This document shows, piece after piece, positions 24,404 through 33,676 of a DNA stretch of 64,000 nt (within the stretch, counting starts at the first letter, position 1; each line of letters opens with the position of its first letter). The stretch comes from Terriglobia bacterium (GTDB lineage Bacteria > Acidobacteriota > Terriglobia > Terriglobales > Acidobacteriaceae), in NCBI GenBank assembly GCA_020073665.1, contig JAIQEU010000014.1, forward strand, positions 62,001 to 126,000, written 5' to 3'. Under the pieces are notes generated by a model that saw nothing but the letters and a program-made list of their open reading frames with translations, was not told where the DNA came from and ran no database searches. The translations under genes were made by a program, and so were the position numbers.

Positions 24404-25699
24404 CTAGACCTCCATGTGCGATTCAAACAGGGCTGGCCGCAGACGGCAACCTGCGGTGGCCAGGCGGTCGGCAAACTTCGGGCGGATTCCCGTCGCCCGG
24501 AATATGCCTTTCACTTTCCCGCTTTCATCGATGCCGTGACGGTCGAACACAAAAATATCCTGCATGGAAATGAGGTCCCCGTCGAGCCCAGTGACCTCGG
24601 AAATGGTGATTACCTTGCGGGTGCCGTCAGCCAGACGTGCGATTTGCACCACGGCGTGAATCGCAGCCGCAATCTGCTGTCGCATGGCGCGCTCCGGAAT
24701 ATTGAGGTTGGCCATGGAGAACATGTTCTCCACCCGGGCCAGCGCGTCGCGCTGCGAGTTAGCGTGCACCGTGGTCAGCGAGCCTTCGTGGCCGGTGTTC
24801 ATGGCCTGCAACATGTCGAAGGCCTCCTCGCCGCGTACCTCGCCCACCACGATGCGGTCGGGCCGCATACGCAGGCTGTTGATCACCAGTTGCCGCTGCC
24901 GCACCGCCCCCTTGCCTTCAATGTTCGGAGGCCGCGTCTCCAGACGCACCACGTGTTCCTGCTTCAACTGCAGTTCGGCCGCATCTTCGACCGTCACAAT
25001 GCGCTCGGAATTGGGTATGTACCCGGAGAGCACGTTCAGCAGGGTAGTTTTCCCAGCGCCGGTTCCGCCGGAGATCAGCAGGTTCAACCTGCCTTTCACC
25101 ATCGACGACAGCAACTCCAGCATGGGCTCGGTCAGGGTCTTGTTCTCGATCATGTTGCGGGCGGTGATGGGGTCCCGTCCAAAACGGCGGATGGACAGGC
25201 AGGGGCCGTCGATCGCCAGCGGAGGAATAATTGCGTTGACGCGCGAGCCGTCTGCCAAACGTGCGTCCACCATGGGCGAAGATTCATCCACCCGGCGTCC
25301 CACGCGCGAGACAATGCGGTCGATGATTTGCATTAAGTGGGCGTCATCTTTAAAGCTCAGTCCCGTGGGTTCCAGCTTGCCGGCGCGTTCGATGTAGACC
25401 CGGTCGTAGCGGTTCACCAGGATGTCGGAGATGCTGGGGTCCTTCAGTAGGGGCTCAAGCGGTCCCAAGCCGAAAATTTCATCCAGAATTTCCCGCGCCA
25501 GCCGCTCCCGCTCGGCGAAGCTGAGCGGCACCGCTTCGCTGTTGACCGTGTTGCGAATCAGGAGAAGCACTTCTTCCCGCGCCGTGTCGCTGGGAGTACG
25601 GCCCAGCTTCTCCAAGTCCAGGCGGTCCAGGATTTTGCGATGCAGGTCCGCTTTTACCTGCTGGTATTCGGTCTTCTCGAAACTCTGCACTTTTGCCAT
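24404..25699 (-). CDS. tadA: Tad pilus secretion ATPase TadA/CpaF
   Basis: This 431-residue PilT/VirB11-type ATPase powers Flp pilin export and assembly. Walker A is [13 protein letters not shown] near residue 210. The Asp box is [13 protein letters not shown] near 233, Walker B is [18 protein letters not shown] near 277, and the His box is [15 protein letters not shown] near 303. The N-terminal part ([22 protein letters not shown]) is typical of CpaF. It lies 7 bases after the cpaE gene. Confidence 0.96.
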   Translation of the reverse strand: MAKVQSFEKTEYQQVKADLHRKILDRLDLEKLGRTPSDTAREEVLLLIRNTVNSEAVPLSFAERERLAREILDEIFGLGPLEPLLKDPSISDILVNRYDRVYIERAGKLEPTGLSFKDDAHLMQIIDRIVSRVGRRVDESSPMVDARLADGSRVNAIIPPLAIDGPCLSIRRFGRDPITARNMIENKTLTEPMLELLSSMVKGRLNLLISGGTGAGKTTLLNVLSGYIPNSERIVTVEDAAELQLKQEHVVRLETRPPNIEGKGAVRQRQLVINSLRMRPDRIVVGEVRGEEAFDMLQAMNTGHEGSLTTVHANSQRDALARVENMFSMANLNIPERAMRQQIAAAIHAVVQIARLADGTRKVITISEVTGLDGDLISMQDIFVFDRHGIDESGKVKGIFRATGIRPKFADRLATAGCRLRPALFESHMEV

Positions 25700-25706
25700 G
25701 GGGTCT

Positions 25707-26879
25707 CTAAACTGTCTTAAACAACGACCACGCCGTACGTCTTACTTCTTCATCGTTCTCGGTCAATCGAGCCGCCAGCCCGATAAAGGAGCGCGCGATC
25801 TCGGTGTGGTTTTGCTGCATCAGCGGAATGCCGCGATCGATCGCGGTGGAGACCGCAAAATACTGGTTCGGTATCTTCCACAAGAGCTTGGCGCCGGCGG
25901 CGGCTTCGGCGTCGGACTCGCTGAAGCCGGCGATCTTGCGGAAGCGATTCAGCACCAGCCGGACGCGATCTCGCCCCCCGGTCTCGCTGAGATATTGTTG
26001 CACGCGCGCCGCGCTCCACAGGGTCGCCACATCGGCATGGGCCACCAGCAGCACCGTCTCCGACAGATTGCACACCAGGCGGGTGGTGGGATCGGTACGG
26101 GTAGAGGCGTCGACCACCACATAGCGGAATAGCCCCACCAGCATGTCGAACAGCCGCGCGAACTCCGAGGTTGAGGGCTCCACGCCCGCCGGCGCGCTGG
26201 TTCCAGCCAGCAACTGCAAGCCCCCGCTGTGCCGGGTCATGAAGCTCTCCAGCAGGGAACTGTCCAGGCGGTGCAAGTTGCGAATAGCATCGGCCACTGT
26301 GAACAGCGGCTTTACGTTCATTTGCAGCGCGGTGTGACCCAGCGGCGCAATGTCAATCAGGGCAACGTTGCCGTGGGCGGATTGCAGTGCCAGCGCAAGA
26401 TTGACCGCGACCGTAGTGGCGCCGCTGCCGCCTTTGGCGTTCACCACGGTGAAGACCTTGCCCCTCGCTCCCTCCCGGCGCACCTTGCGCTGCGCCGCGG
26501 TGAGGCGGACGAAGGCCTCCAGAAGGTCGGTGGTGGTGGTGGGGCGTTCGATAAACTCGCGCGCCCCCGCCCGCATAGCGCTCACGATCACCTGCGGCTC
26601 TGCCATGCTGCCGACGGCAAAAACCGCCGAGTCCGGCATTTCCTGGTGAAGCAGTTCGACACTGTGCAGAGCCGACGAGGTGTTGTCCGCGGGAATGTCC
26701 ACCAGGATGACATCCGGGTTGGCGCTCTGGATCCGTCGAATGACCGGGTCGGTGCCGGCCACCGGGAACGTCGCGGAGGTGTGGACCGAACGCGCCACGC
26801 TGGTACCGTCGACCAGTACCTGGAGTACCGCGCGCTGTTCGCCGTCGGCGGCCACGATCACCACTGAAAGTTCCGGCAT
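25707..26879 (-). CDS. cpaE: Tad locus ParA-like localisation protein CpaE/TadZ
   Basis: This 390-residue protein has an N-terminal receiver-like domain (about 1-125, with [11 protein letters not shown] at the phosphorylation-site strand). A ParA/MinD-type ATPase domain follows with the deviant Walker [16 protein letters not shown] near 147, [16 protein letters not shown], and [17 protein letters not shown]. TadZ/CpaE places the Tad machine at the cell pole. It sits between the secretin and tadA, as in many Tad loci. Confidence 0.93.
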   Translation of the reverse strand: MPELSVVIVAADGEQRAVLQVLVDGTSVARSVHTSATFPVAGTDPVIRRIQSANPDVILVDIPADNTSSALHSVELLHQEMPDSAVFAVGSMAEPQVIVSAMRAGAREFIERPTTTTDLLEAFVRLTAAQRKVRREGARGKVFTVVNAKGGSGATTVAVNLALALQSAHGNVALIDIAPLGHTALQMNVKPLFTVADAIRNLHRLDSSLLESFMTRHSGGLQLLAGTSAPAGVEPSTSEFARLFDMLVGLFRYVVVDASTRTDPTTRLVCNLSETVLLVAHADVATLWSAARVQQYLSETGGRDRVRLVLNRFRKIAGFSESDAEAAAGAKLLWKIPNQYFAVSTAIDRGIPLMQQNHTEIARSFIGLAARLTENDEEVRRTAWSLFKTV

Positions 26880-26961
26880 GCTCCCGCTAGGCTCCCCACT
26901 GCATTAACCACAGTACGTTGCATCTTCGGTTTTCGATAGCCATCCTAAGCCAGCGCCGGCT

Positions 26962-28443
26962 TCACTTACTCGGCGGCTTCGGCTTGGTCGCGTCAAACTT
27001 GCCATTGTCCAGGAACGGCACCGGGTAAGTCGGTCCCGGCGGCGGCTGCAGGCTCGGCGAAACCCTCCGCACCGTGCACAGCACCATCAGTTCGGCATTG
27101 CTCTTCTGTGCGCTCTTGCTGCGGAAGAAATTGCCGAGAATGGGAATGTCCCCCAGACCTGGCACTTTGTTCATCACGTTGGTGACTCGGTTGTCCATCA
27201 AGCCCGCAATCACAAAACTCTGCCCGTCCTGCAGCTCAAATTCGGTATCCGCTTTGCGGGTGCTTAACGCTGGAACGGTGAACCCGGAAATGGTCAAGGC
27301 ATTGGCAAAGTCCAAGGTGCTCACTTCCGGCACCACCCGCAGGTGAATGTTGCCGTTGGGCATGATGACCGGCGTGAATTTCAGTTTCACCCCGAACTCC
27401 CGGAACGAAATGGTAACGGCGGTAAAACCCTGGCCAGGTTGAACAATGGGAAAGGGAAATTCTCCACCCGCCAGAAAGCTGGCTTCCTTGCCGTTCACCG
27501 CAATCAGGTTGGGCTCGGCCAGGATCTGCAACAGGTTTTTCTGTTGCAGCGCCTTGATAACCGCGCCGATGTTTACGTCCGTGCGGGTTATGAACAGATT
27601 CAGGAAGTCGTTGATATTCACTGTCGGCGGCGTAGTCGTCGTGGTGGTTGCCCCGGTAGTCGGATTGGCTGTCGAGGTCACGGGGCCAGAATGCGAGAAG
27701 GTCGTGCCCCCGAATTGCCCGGTTTGCGTCAGCGCAATGGTATTTCCCAGCCCCGGAGCAAACAGGTTGGCCCCAAGCTGGGTAACCGCCGAGCGATCGA
27801 CTTCCGCGAACTTCACTTCCAGTTGCACTTCCTGCGCGCCCACCGGACCGTAACTCAACACGTTGACCACGTTCTTGGAGTAGGCTTCTGCAATCATGCC
27901 GGCATGCTTGGCAACATCTTCGGTAGTGACATGACCCGACAATACGATGGCGGAACGGGACGGCGTTACCTCGATCTGTTCGTCTGGGAAGATGCGTTTC
28001 TCCTCTTCCGCGGCTGCGCTGACGTCGACATCTACTCGCAGGTCGAAGCTGCGCGAGCGCTCCAGTTCATCCCAGATGAGCAGCGAGACCTCTCCCGGAG
28101 AGCGGCCGTGGACCAGGATCTGCGTGGGTGTTACTACCCGCGGATCGGCCACCGTCTCGTCGGTCACTGAAACCCGCTTGAGACGCTCAGTGGTATTGAT
28201 CAAAAGCGACTTGCCGACCATCACCCGCAAGGGCGCCGACCCCTGCGGTTCGGCCTGGGGCGTGGTTGACGCCGCAGCCGGAGCTTGGGCTGCAGGTTGG
28301 GTGGGAGTTTGAGTTACGTCCGGTGCCGCTGGCGACGCTGGCGTTTCCTGAGCCGCAGCGGCCGCACTCATGCCCGCCAGTAACACCAAAACCAACCCGC
28401 ATACAGTCATCTCGCCGACTTTCATTGCTGTTTTCTCCAACAA
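26962..28443 (-). CDS. cpaC: Tad pilus outer-membrane secretin (CpaC/RcpA)
   Basis: This 493-residue protein has a signal peptide (VLVLLAGMSAAAAA), a Pro/Ala/Thr/Gln-rich linker, and a pilus N domain (about 72-140, LRVMVGKSLLINTTERLKRV). A BON-like segment follows (QIEVTPSRSAIVLSGHV). The secretin domain (about 280-465) shows NLIAVNGKEASFLAGGEFPF, VKLKFTPVIMPNGNIHLRV and PGLGDIPILGNFFRS, the classic secretin signature. It forms the outer-membrane pore for the Flp pilus. Confidence 0.95.
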   Translation of the reverse strand: MLEKTAMKVGEMTVCGLVLVLLAGMSAAAAAQETPASPAAPDVTQTPTQPAAQAPAAASTTPQAEPQGSAPLRVMVGKSLLINTTERLKRVSVTDETVADPRVVTPTQILVHGRSPGEVSLLIWDELERSRSFDLRVDVDVSAAAEEEKRIFPDEQIEVTPSRSAIVLSGHVTTEDVAKHAGMIAEAYSKNVVNVLSYGPVGAQEVQLEVKFAEVDRSAVTQLGANLFAPGLGNTIALTQTGQFGGTTFSHSGPVTSTANPTTGATTTTTTPPTVNINDFLNLFITRTDVNIGAVIKALQQKNLLQILAEPNLIAVNGKEASFLAGGEFPFPIVQPGQGFTAVTISFREFGVKLKFTPVIMPNGNIHLRVVPEVSTLDFANALTISGFTVPALSTRKADTEFELQDGQSFVIAGLMDNRVTNVMNKVPGLGDIPILGNFFRSKSAQKSNAELMVLCTVRRVSPSLQPPPGPTYPVPFLDNGKFDATKPKPPSK

Positions 28444-28491
28444 CGGGAGCAGATCAACATGAGCTGAAATCCTCGAGACCTTGAAATTTCT

Positions 28492-29316
28492 CTAGAATTT
28501 GGTGATGTCTTGCTTGTTTCCCCGGATGACCTCGACGGTGTACACACTCGGAGGCGGCGGCGCCTCAGTGCGCTTGGGCCGCGGGCGGGAAGGCGCCGGC
28601 GGCGGCGCTGGCCCGTTGCGATAGAGCGTTCCGGTTTTCACCGAGGCCAGATCTTCCTCCCGGGTGTCGAGCGGATTGCGCAGAGACAATTGGATACGGC
28701 CTTGGGCGCTGGCCAGGGTGAGCTTCTGCGCATCCTCCGGCGAAACCAGCAGCGTGATCACGGGAGTCATTTGCGGGTCGCCGGCGGAGTTGCGTTCCAG
28801 CCGCTGCCCGGTTGCGATGACGGCGACATTCTCCAGCACGGTGGTAGTCTGCTGCTCAGTTGCCCCGGTGGGATTGCCGGTCAACAAAACATCCACGCGG
28901 GTGCCCGGTTGCACGAAGCCGGCCACCGACACCACTTCATTCACCCGCACCGAGACCGCACGCATGCCCCGGGGAATCAGGGACGGCAGGCCGGAGCCGG
29001 CATTTTCTCCCGCCAGCTTGTTGGGCAGAATGAATTCACCTTTGGCGATGGGCAGGATGACTCCTCGACCCACCACCAGCGATTTCTTAGAAAAGCTGCC
29101 CGCCGGCAAATCCTCCGCTGGAAAGCGGACCACCTTCACATCTTTGTCCTCGAGTTTGACACCGATCGACAGGTCGCCGGCGGCGACCACCACCTCGGCG
29201 CCGGGCGGAGTGTTGGATCCGCTCCGCGATTGCAGGTTGCGGTAAACGGCGAAACTGACGAACGCACCCAGTGCGAGGGCCACAACTCCGATCATCAACA
29301 GTCGGCTGCGATTCAT
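28492..29316 (-). CDS. cpaB: Tad pilus assembly protein CpaB/RcpC
   Basis: This 274-residue protein has an N-terminal membrane anchor (LLMIGVVALALGAFVSFAVY), then a SAF/CpaB domain at about 40-110 (EVVVAAGDLSIGVKLEDKDV and the RGVILPIAKGEFILPNKL turn). An RcpC domain follows (RGMRAVSVRVNEVVSVAGFV, PGTRVDVLLTGNP). It supports secretin assembly and may bind peptidoglycan. The C-terminal 35 residues are Pro-rich. It follows the Flp pilin gene across a 220-base spacer that contains a strong hairpin. Confidence 0.93.
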   Translation of the reverse strand: MNRSRLLMIGVVALALGAFVSFAVYRNLQSRSGSNTPPGAEVVVAAGDLSIGVKLEDKDVKVVRFPAEDLPAGSFSKKSLVVGRGVILPIAKGEFILPNKLAGENAGSGLPSLIPRGMRAVSVRVNEVVSVAGFVQPGTRVDVLLTGNPTGATEQQTTTVLENVAVIATGQRLERNSAGDPQMTPVITLLVSPEDAQKLTLASAQGRIQLSLRNPLDTREEDLASVKTGTLYRNGPAPPPAPSRPRPKRTEAPPPPSVYTVEVIRGNKQDITKF

Positions 29317-29412
29317 TCCTGTTCCTCACATGCAAGATCGCGCGATGCAGGCCCGTCCACGCATCCATGTACCGCCAGCCCGGTCTCGGGCGAAAGACTT
29401 CGGCTGTAGTCT

Positions 29413-29438
29413 CCCGCAGGGGATGTGCCCCTGCCGGG
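29413..29438 (-). terminator. GC-rich stem-loop between flp and cpaB
   Basis: GCAGGGG (29416-29422) and CCCCTGC (29428-29434) form a perfect 7-base stem with loop ATGTG, and CCC/GGG extend it past a one-base bulge. No T-run follows on the minus strand. It could stabilise the short flp transcript or reduce read-through, giving far more pilin than assembly proteins, as is known for other Tad loci. Confidence 0.45.
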
Positions 29439-29536
29439 GCGTAAGCCACCGCACAGCGCAGGATCACCAACGCGGGGAGCCCTACCAGGGGCGATCAACA
29501 TGCTTCATGGCCTAACGCCCCGTCGCTTAGGCAGCG

Positions 29537-29701
29537 CTATTGGATCGAACTGGCGACTGACGAGAACACATTGTTGGCATTGGTGCCAATGAGCCGGATG
29601 GTGCCCACCACGATTACCAGGATGACTGCCAGCATCACCGCATATTCTGCGATGTCTTGCCCTTCATCCTCACACCAGAGCCTGCGGAGAACGTCTTTCA
29701 T
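29537..29701 (-). CDS. flp: Flp-type pilin (54 residues)
   Basis: This short gene was found by reading the minus strand upstream of cpaB. The product begins MKDVLRRLWCEDEGQDIAEY. The prepilin site is G14 followed by QDIAEY, giving the mature Glu5-Tyr6 pair that marks Flp pilins. A hydrophobic helix follows (about 21-38, AVMLAVILVIVVGTI), and a short Asn/Ser-rich end stops at VASSIQ. It should be the major pilus subunit. GGGAGGGATGAGAG before the ATG is a good ribosome site. The prepilin peptidase needed to cut it is not in the window. Confidence 0.92.
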   Translation of the reverse strand: MKDVLRRLWCEDEGQDIAEYAVMLAVILVIVVGTIRLIGTNANNVFSSVASSIQ

Positions 29702-29944
29702 CTCTCATCCCTCCCGAAATCAAGGTGCCGGGCACCCGCCCGGGCCTGGCTCGTGCCATTCTGTGCCTGCTGCGATTACACAATATCGTTATTGTTGTTG
29801 TCGAAACAACAGTTTGCGAAGACAAGCCCAGCAAACTCGTCTCCACCGACATGATACCCCGGCGTGCCCCCTGCGAACGACAATTTATTGCACGCCGGTG
29901 CCGGGCTCGACTCAGGCCGCCCAAAGGCGTTAACCCGTCCCATT

Positions 29945-31396
29945 CTAACGGGTTCGAGTCAGGATCACGGCCTGTGCGTCCACATGAATCTGCTTCCAGG
30001 CGGGCGATGATTGCAGGGCAATAGCCAAGGGGGCTTGCGGCGGGAGCAGAACGGTTTGGATTTCCCAGTGTTCGATCGTCTCCCGCCAGGCGTCGGTCAA
30101 GTAATAACTCGCCGCCCGGGCTTGCAGGAAAGAATCGCCGTAGACGTCCGCACGACCGTCCACATAGACCTGATATTCCGGATACACCTTCCAGATTAAA
30201 TACCCGCCCCAGTCGTAGTGGTTTAACAACGGCCCGGGAGGCCGCTGGGCCGACAGGAACGACACCGCGGCGGCTGGAAACCTCTGCGCTTCCAGTTGGG
30301 ATTGCCCAGCCAGCACAGTTCGAACCCGCACTGCGGTAAAGGCAATAAATGCGATAAGCACGGCTGCGTTCAATGCCAGGTTGCGTGGAGCGGTCTGCTT
30401 GGTCGCCGCAAATCGCTGGGCCATGCCGTATCTCTCCAGCCACTCCACGGCCACTCCGCTGAGAATGGGGACGGCGACCAGGGCAAAAATCGCTACATGG
30501 CGAATGGAATGAAGCGCTGCCCCAGTCATCACCAGCAGCAGAAGAAGCTCCCGCGGGCGGAGGCGCCGGCCCGACCAGGGAATCGCCACCATGATCGCCA
30601 GCAGCATGAGAAGCATCGGCAGATGCTTGGCCTGATGAAAATTCGGGGACGACCATTCGTCGATGTAACTCTGCATGGCGGGGGAACGCAGAGTCTCCAG
30701 CGGGTAGCTGTACATTCGTACGCCGTTGGGATTGAGCGGAACCACCGCCAGGCACGCCGCAATGACCAGAGCCAACCGGCGAAGGTGCGGACCCATCTTG
30801 GACCAGTCAGCGAAACCAAACGTCACATCCAGCCCGTCCCCGAGCAGAAACAATCCCAGCAGCGCAATACCCAGCGCGTATTCCGCGTGAAGATTCAGCC
30901 AGAGCCAGGTAAGAGGAACCATCCACCACAGTCGCTTTGGCTGGTCGTACGATTGTTCCAGGATCAGCAGGAACACGCTGGCCAGAAACAGGGACAGCAT
31001 TTGCGGGCGGACACCCCAGGTGGGAGCGCAGGCAGCGGCACCCCAGATGGTGGCCAGCGCCGCGATGTACGGCCGTCCGGGGCAACGCAGGAATACCAGC
31101 AGGAACGTGGCCGAGGTGAGCGTGGCAAAACTGACAATCAATCCTGCCCATCCGGTCGCCCGATACAAACCGTACAGTAAAAGGTCTGATAGCCATTCGT
31201 GATTCACCCACGGCTGGCCGAAGCGAGTAAACGAAAAGGGATCGGTGTGCGGAACGGCGTGATCGTGCAGGATGAGCTGACCCGTCCGCAGATGCCACCA
31301 GACGTCGGGATCGGTTACGCCGCGCGCCGCAATGGCGAACAGGCCCAGCGCCAAGACGATCACCAGCACCCGGCGCATCTGCAGTAGTTGCGTCAT
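29945..31396 (-). CDS. Multispanning membrane protein, GT-C-like, paralogue 2
   Basis: This 483-residue protein has about ten membrane spans. Like its paralogue at 18415-20136, it has an outer-loop signature DPDVWWHLRTGQ followed by TDPFSFTRFGQPW, a mid-protein LNPNG and SYIDEWSSPNFH, and a C-terminal DWGGYLIWKVYP and YVDGRADVYG. The acidic residue beside the aromatic pair in the first loop resembles the metal/sugar-binding Asp of GT-C glycosyltransferases. The family name is unknown to me. It lies about 240 bases upstream of flp in the same direction. Confidence 0.82.
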   Translation of the reverse strand: MTQLLQMRRVLVIVLALGLFAIAARGVTDPDVWWHLRTGQLILHDHAVPHTDPFSFTRFGQPWVNHEWLSDLLLYGLYRATGWAGLIVSFATLTSATFLLVFLRCPGRPYIAALATIWGAAACAPTWGVRPQMLSLFLASVFLLILEQSYDQPKRLWWMVPLTWLWLNLHAEYALGIALLGLFLLGDGLDVTFGFADWSKMGPHLRRLALVIAACLAVVPLNPNGVRMYSYPLETLRSPAMQSYIDEWSSPNFHQAKHLPMLLMLLAIMVAIPWSGRRLRPRELLLLLVMTGAALHSIRHVAIFALVAVPILSGVAVEWLERYGMAQRFAATKQTAPRNLALNAAVLIAFIAFTAVRVRTVLAGQSQLEAQRFPAAAVSFLSAQRPPGPLLNHYDWGGYLIWKVYPEYQVYVDGRADVYGDSFLQARAASYYLTDAWRETIEHWEIQTVLLPPQAPLAIALQSSPAWKQIHVDAQAVILTRTR

Positions 31397-31482
31397 CCGT
31401 CCGCGATCATACCGCGAGCCGTACCTGATTTACTTGGAATCCACGCGGTTGCAAGTGCATTCTCATTTAGAATGAGGCCGCC

Positions 31483-32727
31483 TTGCCTGCTCAACTCCAC
31501 ACCGATAACCGCTCCGCAGTGGGGAAGTGGCGCACTCTGATCATCTTCTTTCTCCTCGGGATGGTCGTGCTGCACGCCGCGATTCTCTGGCAGATGCGCG
31601 GCCTCATCGCCGAGGGCTACGGCGATTTTGCTGCCTTCTACACAGCGGGAAAGCTGGTCCAACACGGGCAGGCGTCGGCGATGTATGACCGGCGCGCGCA
31701 ATGGTCAGCCCAGCAGGAATTTGCGGCAGACGTAAAGATTCGCCGCGGGCCCCTACCGTATATCCGTCCTCCGTTCGAAGCGTTGGTCTTCTTCCTGTTG
31801 GCCTATCTGCGCTATCCGGTTGCGTACCTGGTATGGACGACGCTCAAGATCCTTATTCTGTTCGCGATCCCCTTCTTGCTGCAGCCACATCTTCTCTCTG
31901 AACCCTTGCTTCCGCCGCTTCTGCAAGGGGTGTTAGCGCTTGCTTATTTTCCCGTAGCCTTCGAACTGCTGCAGGGCCAGGACGCCATCCTGTTTTTCCT
32001 TCTGTTCTGCCTCGCTTTCGCTGCTCTACAGCGAGGAGCGGATTTTCGCGCTGGGGTGTGGCTGGCGCTGGGGCTCTTCAAGTTCCACTTGGTCATCCCC
32101 ATCGTTTTGATTTTTGCGCTGCGTCGAAAAACCAGAGTGGTATTCGGTTTTCTGTGCAGCGCCGCGGCTCTGTTGCTGATTTCCGCAGGGCTGGTGGGTT
32201 GGGCCGGTATCGTCGCCTATCCGAAGTACCTGTGGAGCCTCAACCAAGCCTCTGGCGTGGGAATGGTCTATACCGAGAGCATGCCGAACCTCCGAGGCCT
32301 GGCCGGCGCACTCGGGCTGCGCGGTATTTACTCTCACTGGATTGCCGTGCCGGTGGCGGCTGTGGGGATAATCGTCGCCGCCTACTTGTGGCGCCCGGCC
32401 GACGATCAGGACCGAAGACTTTCAATTGCCGGATTCTCCTTGTCTATCGTGCTGACCATTCTGACCAGCTATTACGCGTACTGCTACGACATGATGTTGC
32501 TTCTCATCCCCATAGTGCTGCTCGGAAACCGCAGGGTTTGGAGAAATGAACCCGGCGGCTGGCCGCAAAGGCTTTTGGTTGCCTGCATGGCGCTGCTGTT
32601 GTTCAGCCCTCTGTATTGGGTATTGACCTTAAACCTTAACCAGTTTTACTGGATGGCGGTTGTGTTGTTACTGCTTGCCGTCGCCTTGGCAGGGTGCATG
32701 AAGAGATGGCGTGAACCCGTCGCCTAA
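31483..32727 (+). CDS. GT87-like (DUF2029) integral-membrane glycosyltransferase
   Basis: This 414-residue protein has about ten spans. The DUF2029/GT87 pattern is visible: GDFAAFYTAGKLVQHG with YD in the first outer loop, LLQGQDAILFFLLFCLAF in the middle, and WLALGLFKFHLVIPIVL. Family members transfer mannose or other sugars from polyprenyl phosphates to envelope lipids or glycans; the actual substrate here is unknown. The TTG at 31483 is the first start in this frame; a GTG at 31519 just before the first span is an alternative. It overlaps the next, convergent gene by 4 bases. Confidence 0.82.
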   Translation: MPAQLHTDNRSAVGKWRTLIIFFLLGMVVLHAAILWQMRGLIAEGYGDFAAFYTAGKLVQHGQASAMYDRRAQWSAQQEFAADVKIRRGPLPYIRPPFEALVFFLLAYLRYPVAYLVWTTLKILILFAIPFLLQPHLLSEPLLPPLLQGVLALAYFPVAFELLQGQDAILFFLLFCLAFAALQRGADFRAGVWLALGLFKFHLVIPIVLIFALRRKTRVVFGFLCSAAALLLISAGLVGWAGIVAYPKYLWSLNQASGVGMVYTESMPNLRGLAGALGLRGIYSHWIAVPVAAVGIIVAAYLWRPADDQDRRLSIAGFSLSIVLTILTSYYAYCYDMMLLLIPIVLLGNRRVWRNEPGGWPQRLLVACMALLLFSPLYWVLTLNLNQFYWMAVVLLLLAVALAGCMKRWREPVA

Positions 32728-33626
32728 CTCGCAGGTGCTGCTCCGGCGTGCGACTGAGCGCCTCGGCGATCGTCCCACCAGCGAATCAGGATCGCCCCCA
32801 GCATCGGGAGGTAGATGAAAATGACCGTCCACCGGCCAACCTCGGTGTAACTGTGTGGAATGTGGTACCACCGCCAGATTCCTGCTCCCCAGCTGAAGAA
32901 CACCGTCGCCAGCATTTCCCGACGCGTTTTGGGAATTGCCCAGAGGATCAGGGTGTCGAAGAACCAGCGTTGTGGCATCAGTGCGGCCAGGAACAGCACC
33001 CATGCGTCCCGATCGCGGTAACGCAGCAGAGCCAGAATGAGCACTGGGCCTGGCAACACCAAGAGTGGAATGAAGTGTTGGTAGTATCCCAGCTGTCCAA
33101 TCCAAAGCGCCGGCCAACGCGGCATGATAGCCAGACTCACCAGCAAAACGACAATGCATGCCGCAACGCCGCGCCGGCTCAAGTGGGTCAGCGCCACCGG
33201 CAGCCCGATCTGCGGCTTCACCATGGTCGCCGGCAGCAGCAGTGGGAAAAATGCACTGGCCAGGATGAGTGGCGCCCATTGCGCGGTGAGAATTCCAGCC
33301 CAATAAGGATAGGCCAGAAACACCAGTAGCCGGTGATAGCCGTGGCGACTAACGCCAAAAGCGAGTAGTCCAGAACTGGTGCCGTAAAACAGCCCAGCCG
33401 CAAGTTCGGGCCGCAGCCACAGGAAGGGTAAACCGAACAGCGCAGCGGTTAGCGGATATTGCTCGAAGGGCGTGTCATAGGGATTTCTGCGCTCCAACAG
33501 GTAGCGGGCAGCGCGCATGGCCCAGGTGAAATCGGCCGCGCCCTGCTGAAAGTGCAGCAGCAGAAACCAGCAGAAGGCCCCACTCACCAGTCCGATCGCC
33601 GCCGAGATCAGGATTCGCAATCGCAC
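32724..33626 (-). CDS. Shorter GT87-like membrane protein
   Basis: This 300-residue protein has an N-terminal span (ILISAAIGLVSGAFCWFLL) and about eight more. The loop DFTWAMRAARYLLERRNPYD carries the acidic residue and N-P-Y-D end typical of GT87/DUF2029 outer loops, and MVKPQIGLPVAL matches the family 'K-P-Q/H' span. It is about 100 residues shorter than its neighbours, so the C-terminal region is reduced. Its 3' end overlaps the gene on the other strand by 4 bases. Confidence 0.72.
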   Translation of the reverse strand: MRLRILISAAIGLVSGAFCWFLLLHFQQGAADFTWAMRAARYLLERRNPYDTPFEQYPLTAALFGLPFLWLRPELAAGLFYGTSSGLLAFGVSRHGYHRLLVFLAYPYWAGILTAQWAPLILASAFFPLLLPATMVKPQIGLPVALTHLSRRGVAACIVVLLVSLAIMPRWPALWIGQLGYYQHFIPLLVLPGPVLILALLRYRDRDAWVLFLAALMPQRWFFDTLILWAIPKTRREMLATVFFSWGAGIWRWYHIPHSYTEVGRWTVIFIYLPMLGAILIRWWDDRRGAQSHAGAAPAS

Positions 33627-33676
33627 GGGAACATTGCTCGCATACGTTGTAACATGGCGCTGGCCGCGGTCGGCCC

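Noticed and set aside
29313-29501. 62-codon minus-strand frame between flp and cpaB
   Set aside because: It overlaps the stem-loop and has no features; the true short gene here is the flp pilin at 29537-29701.
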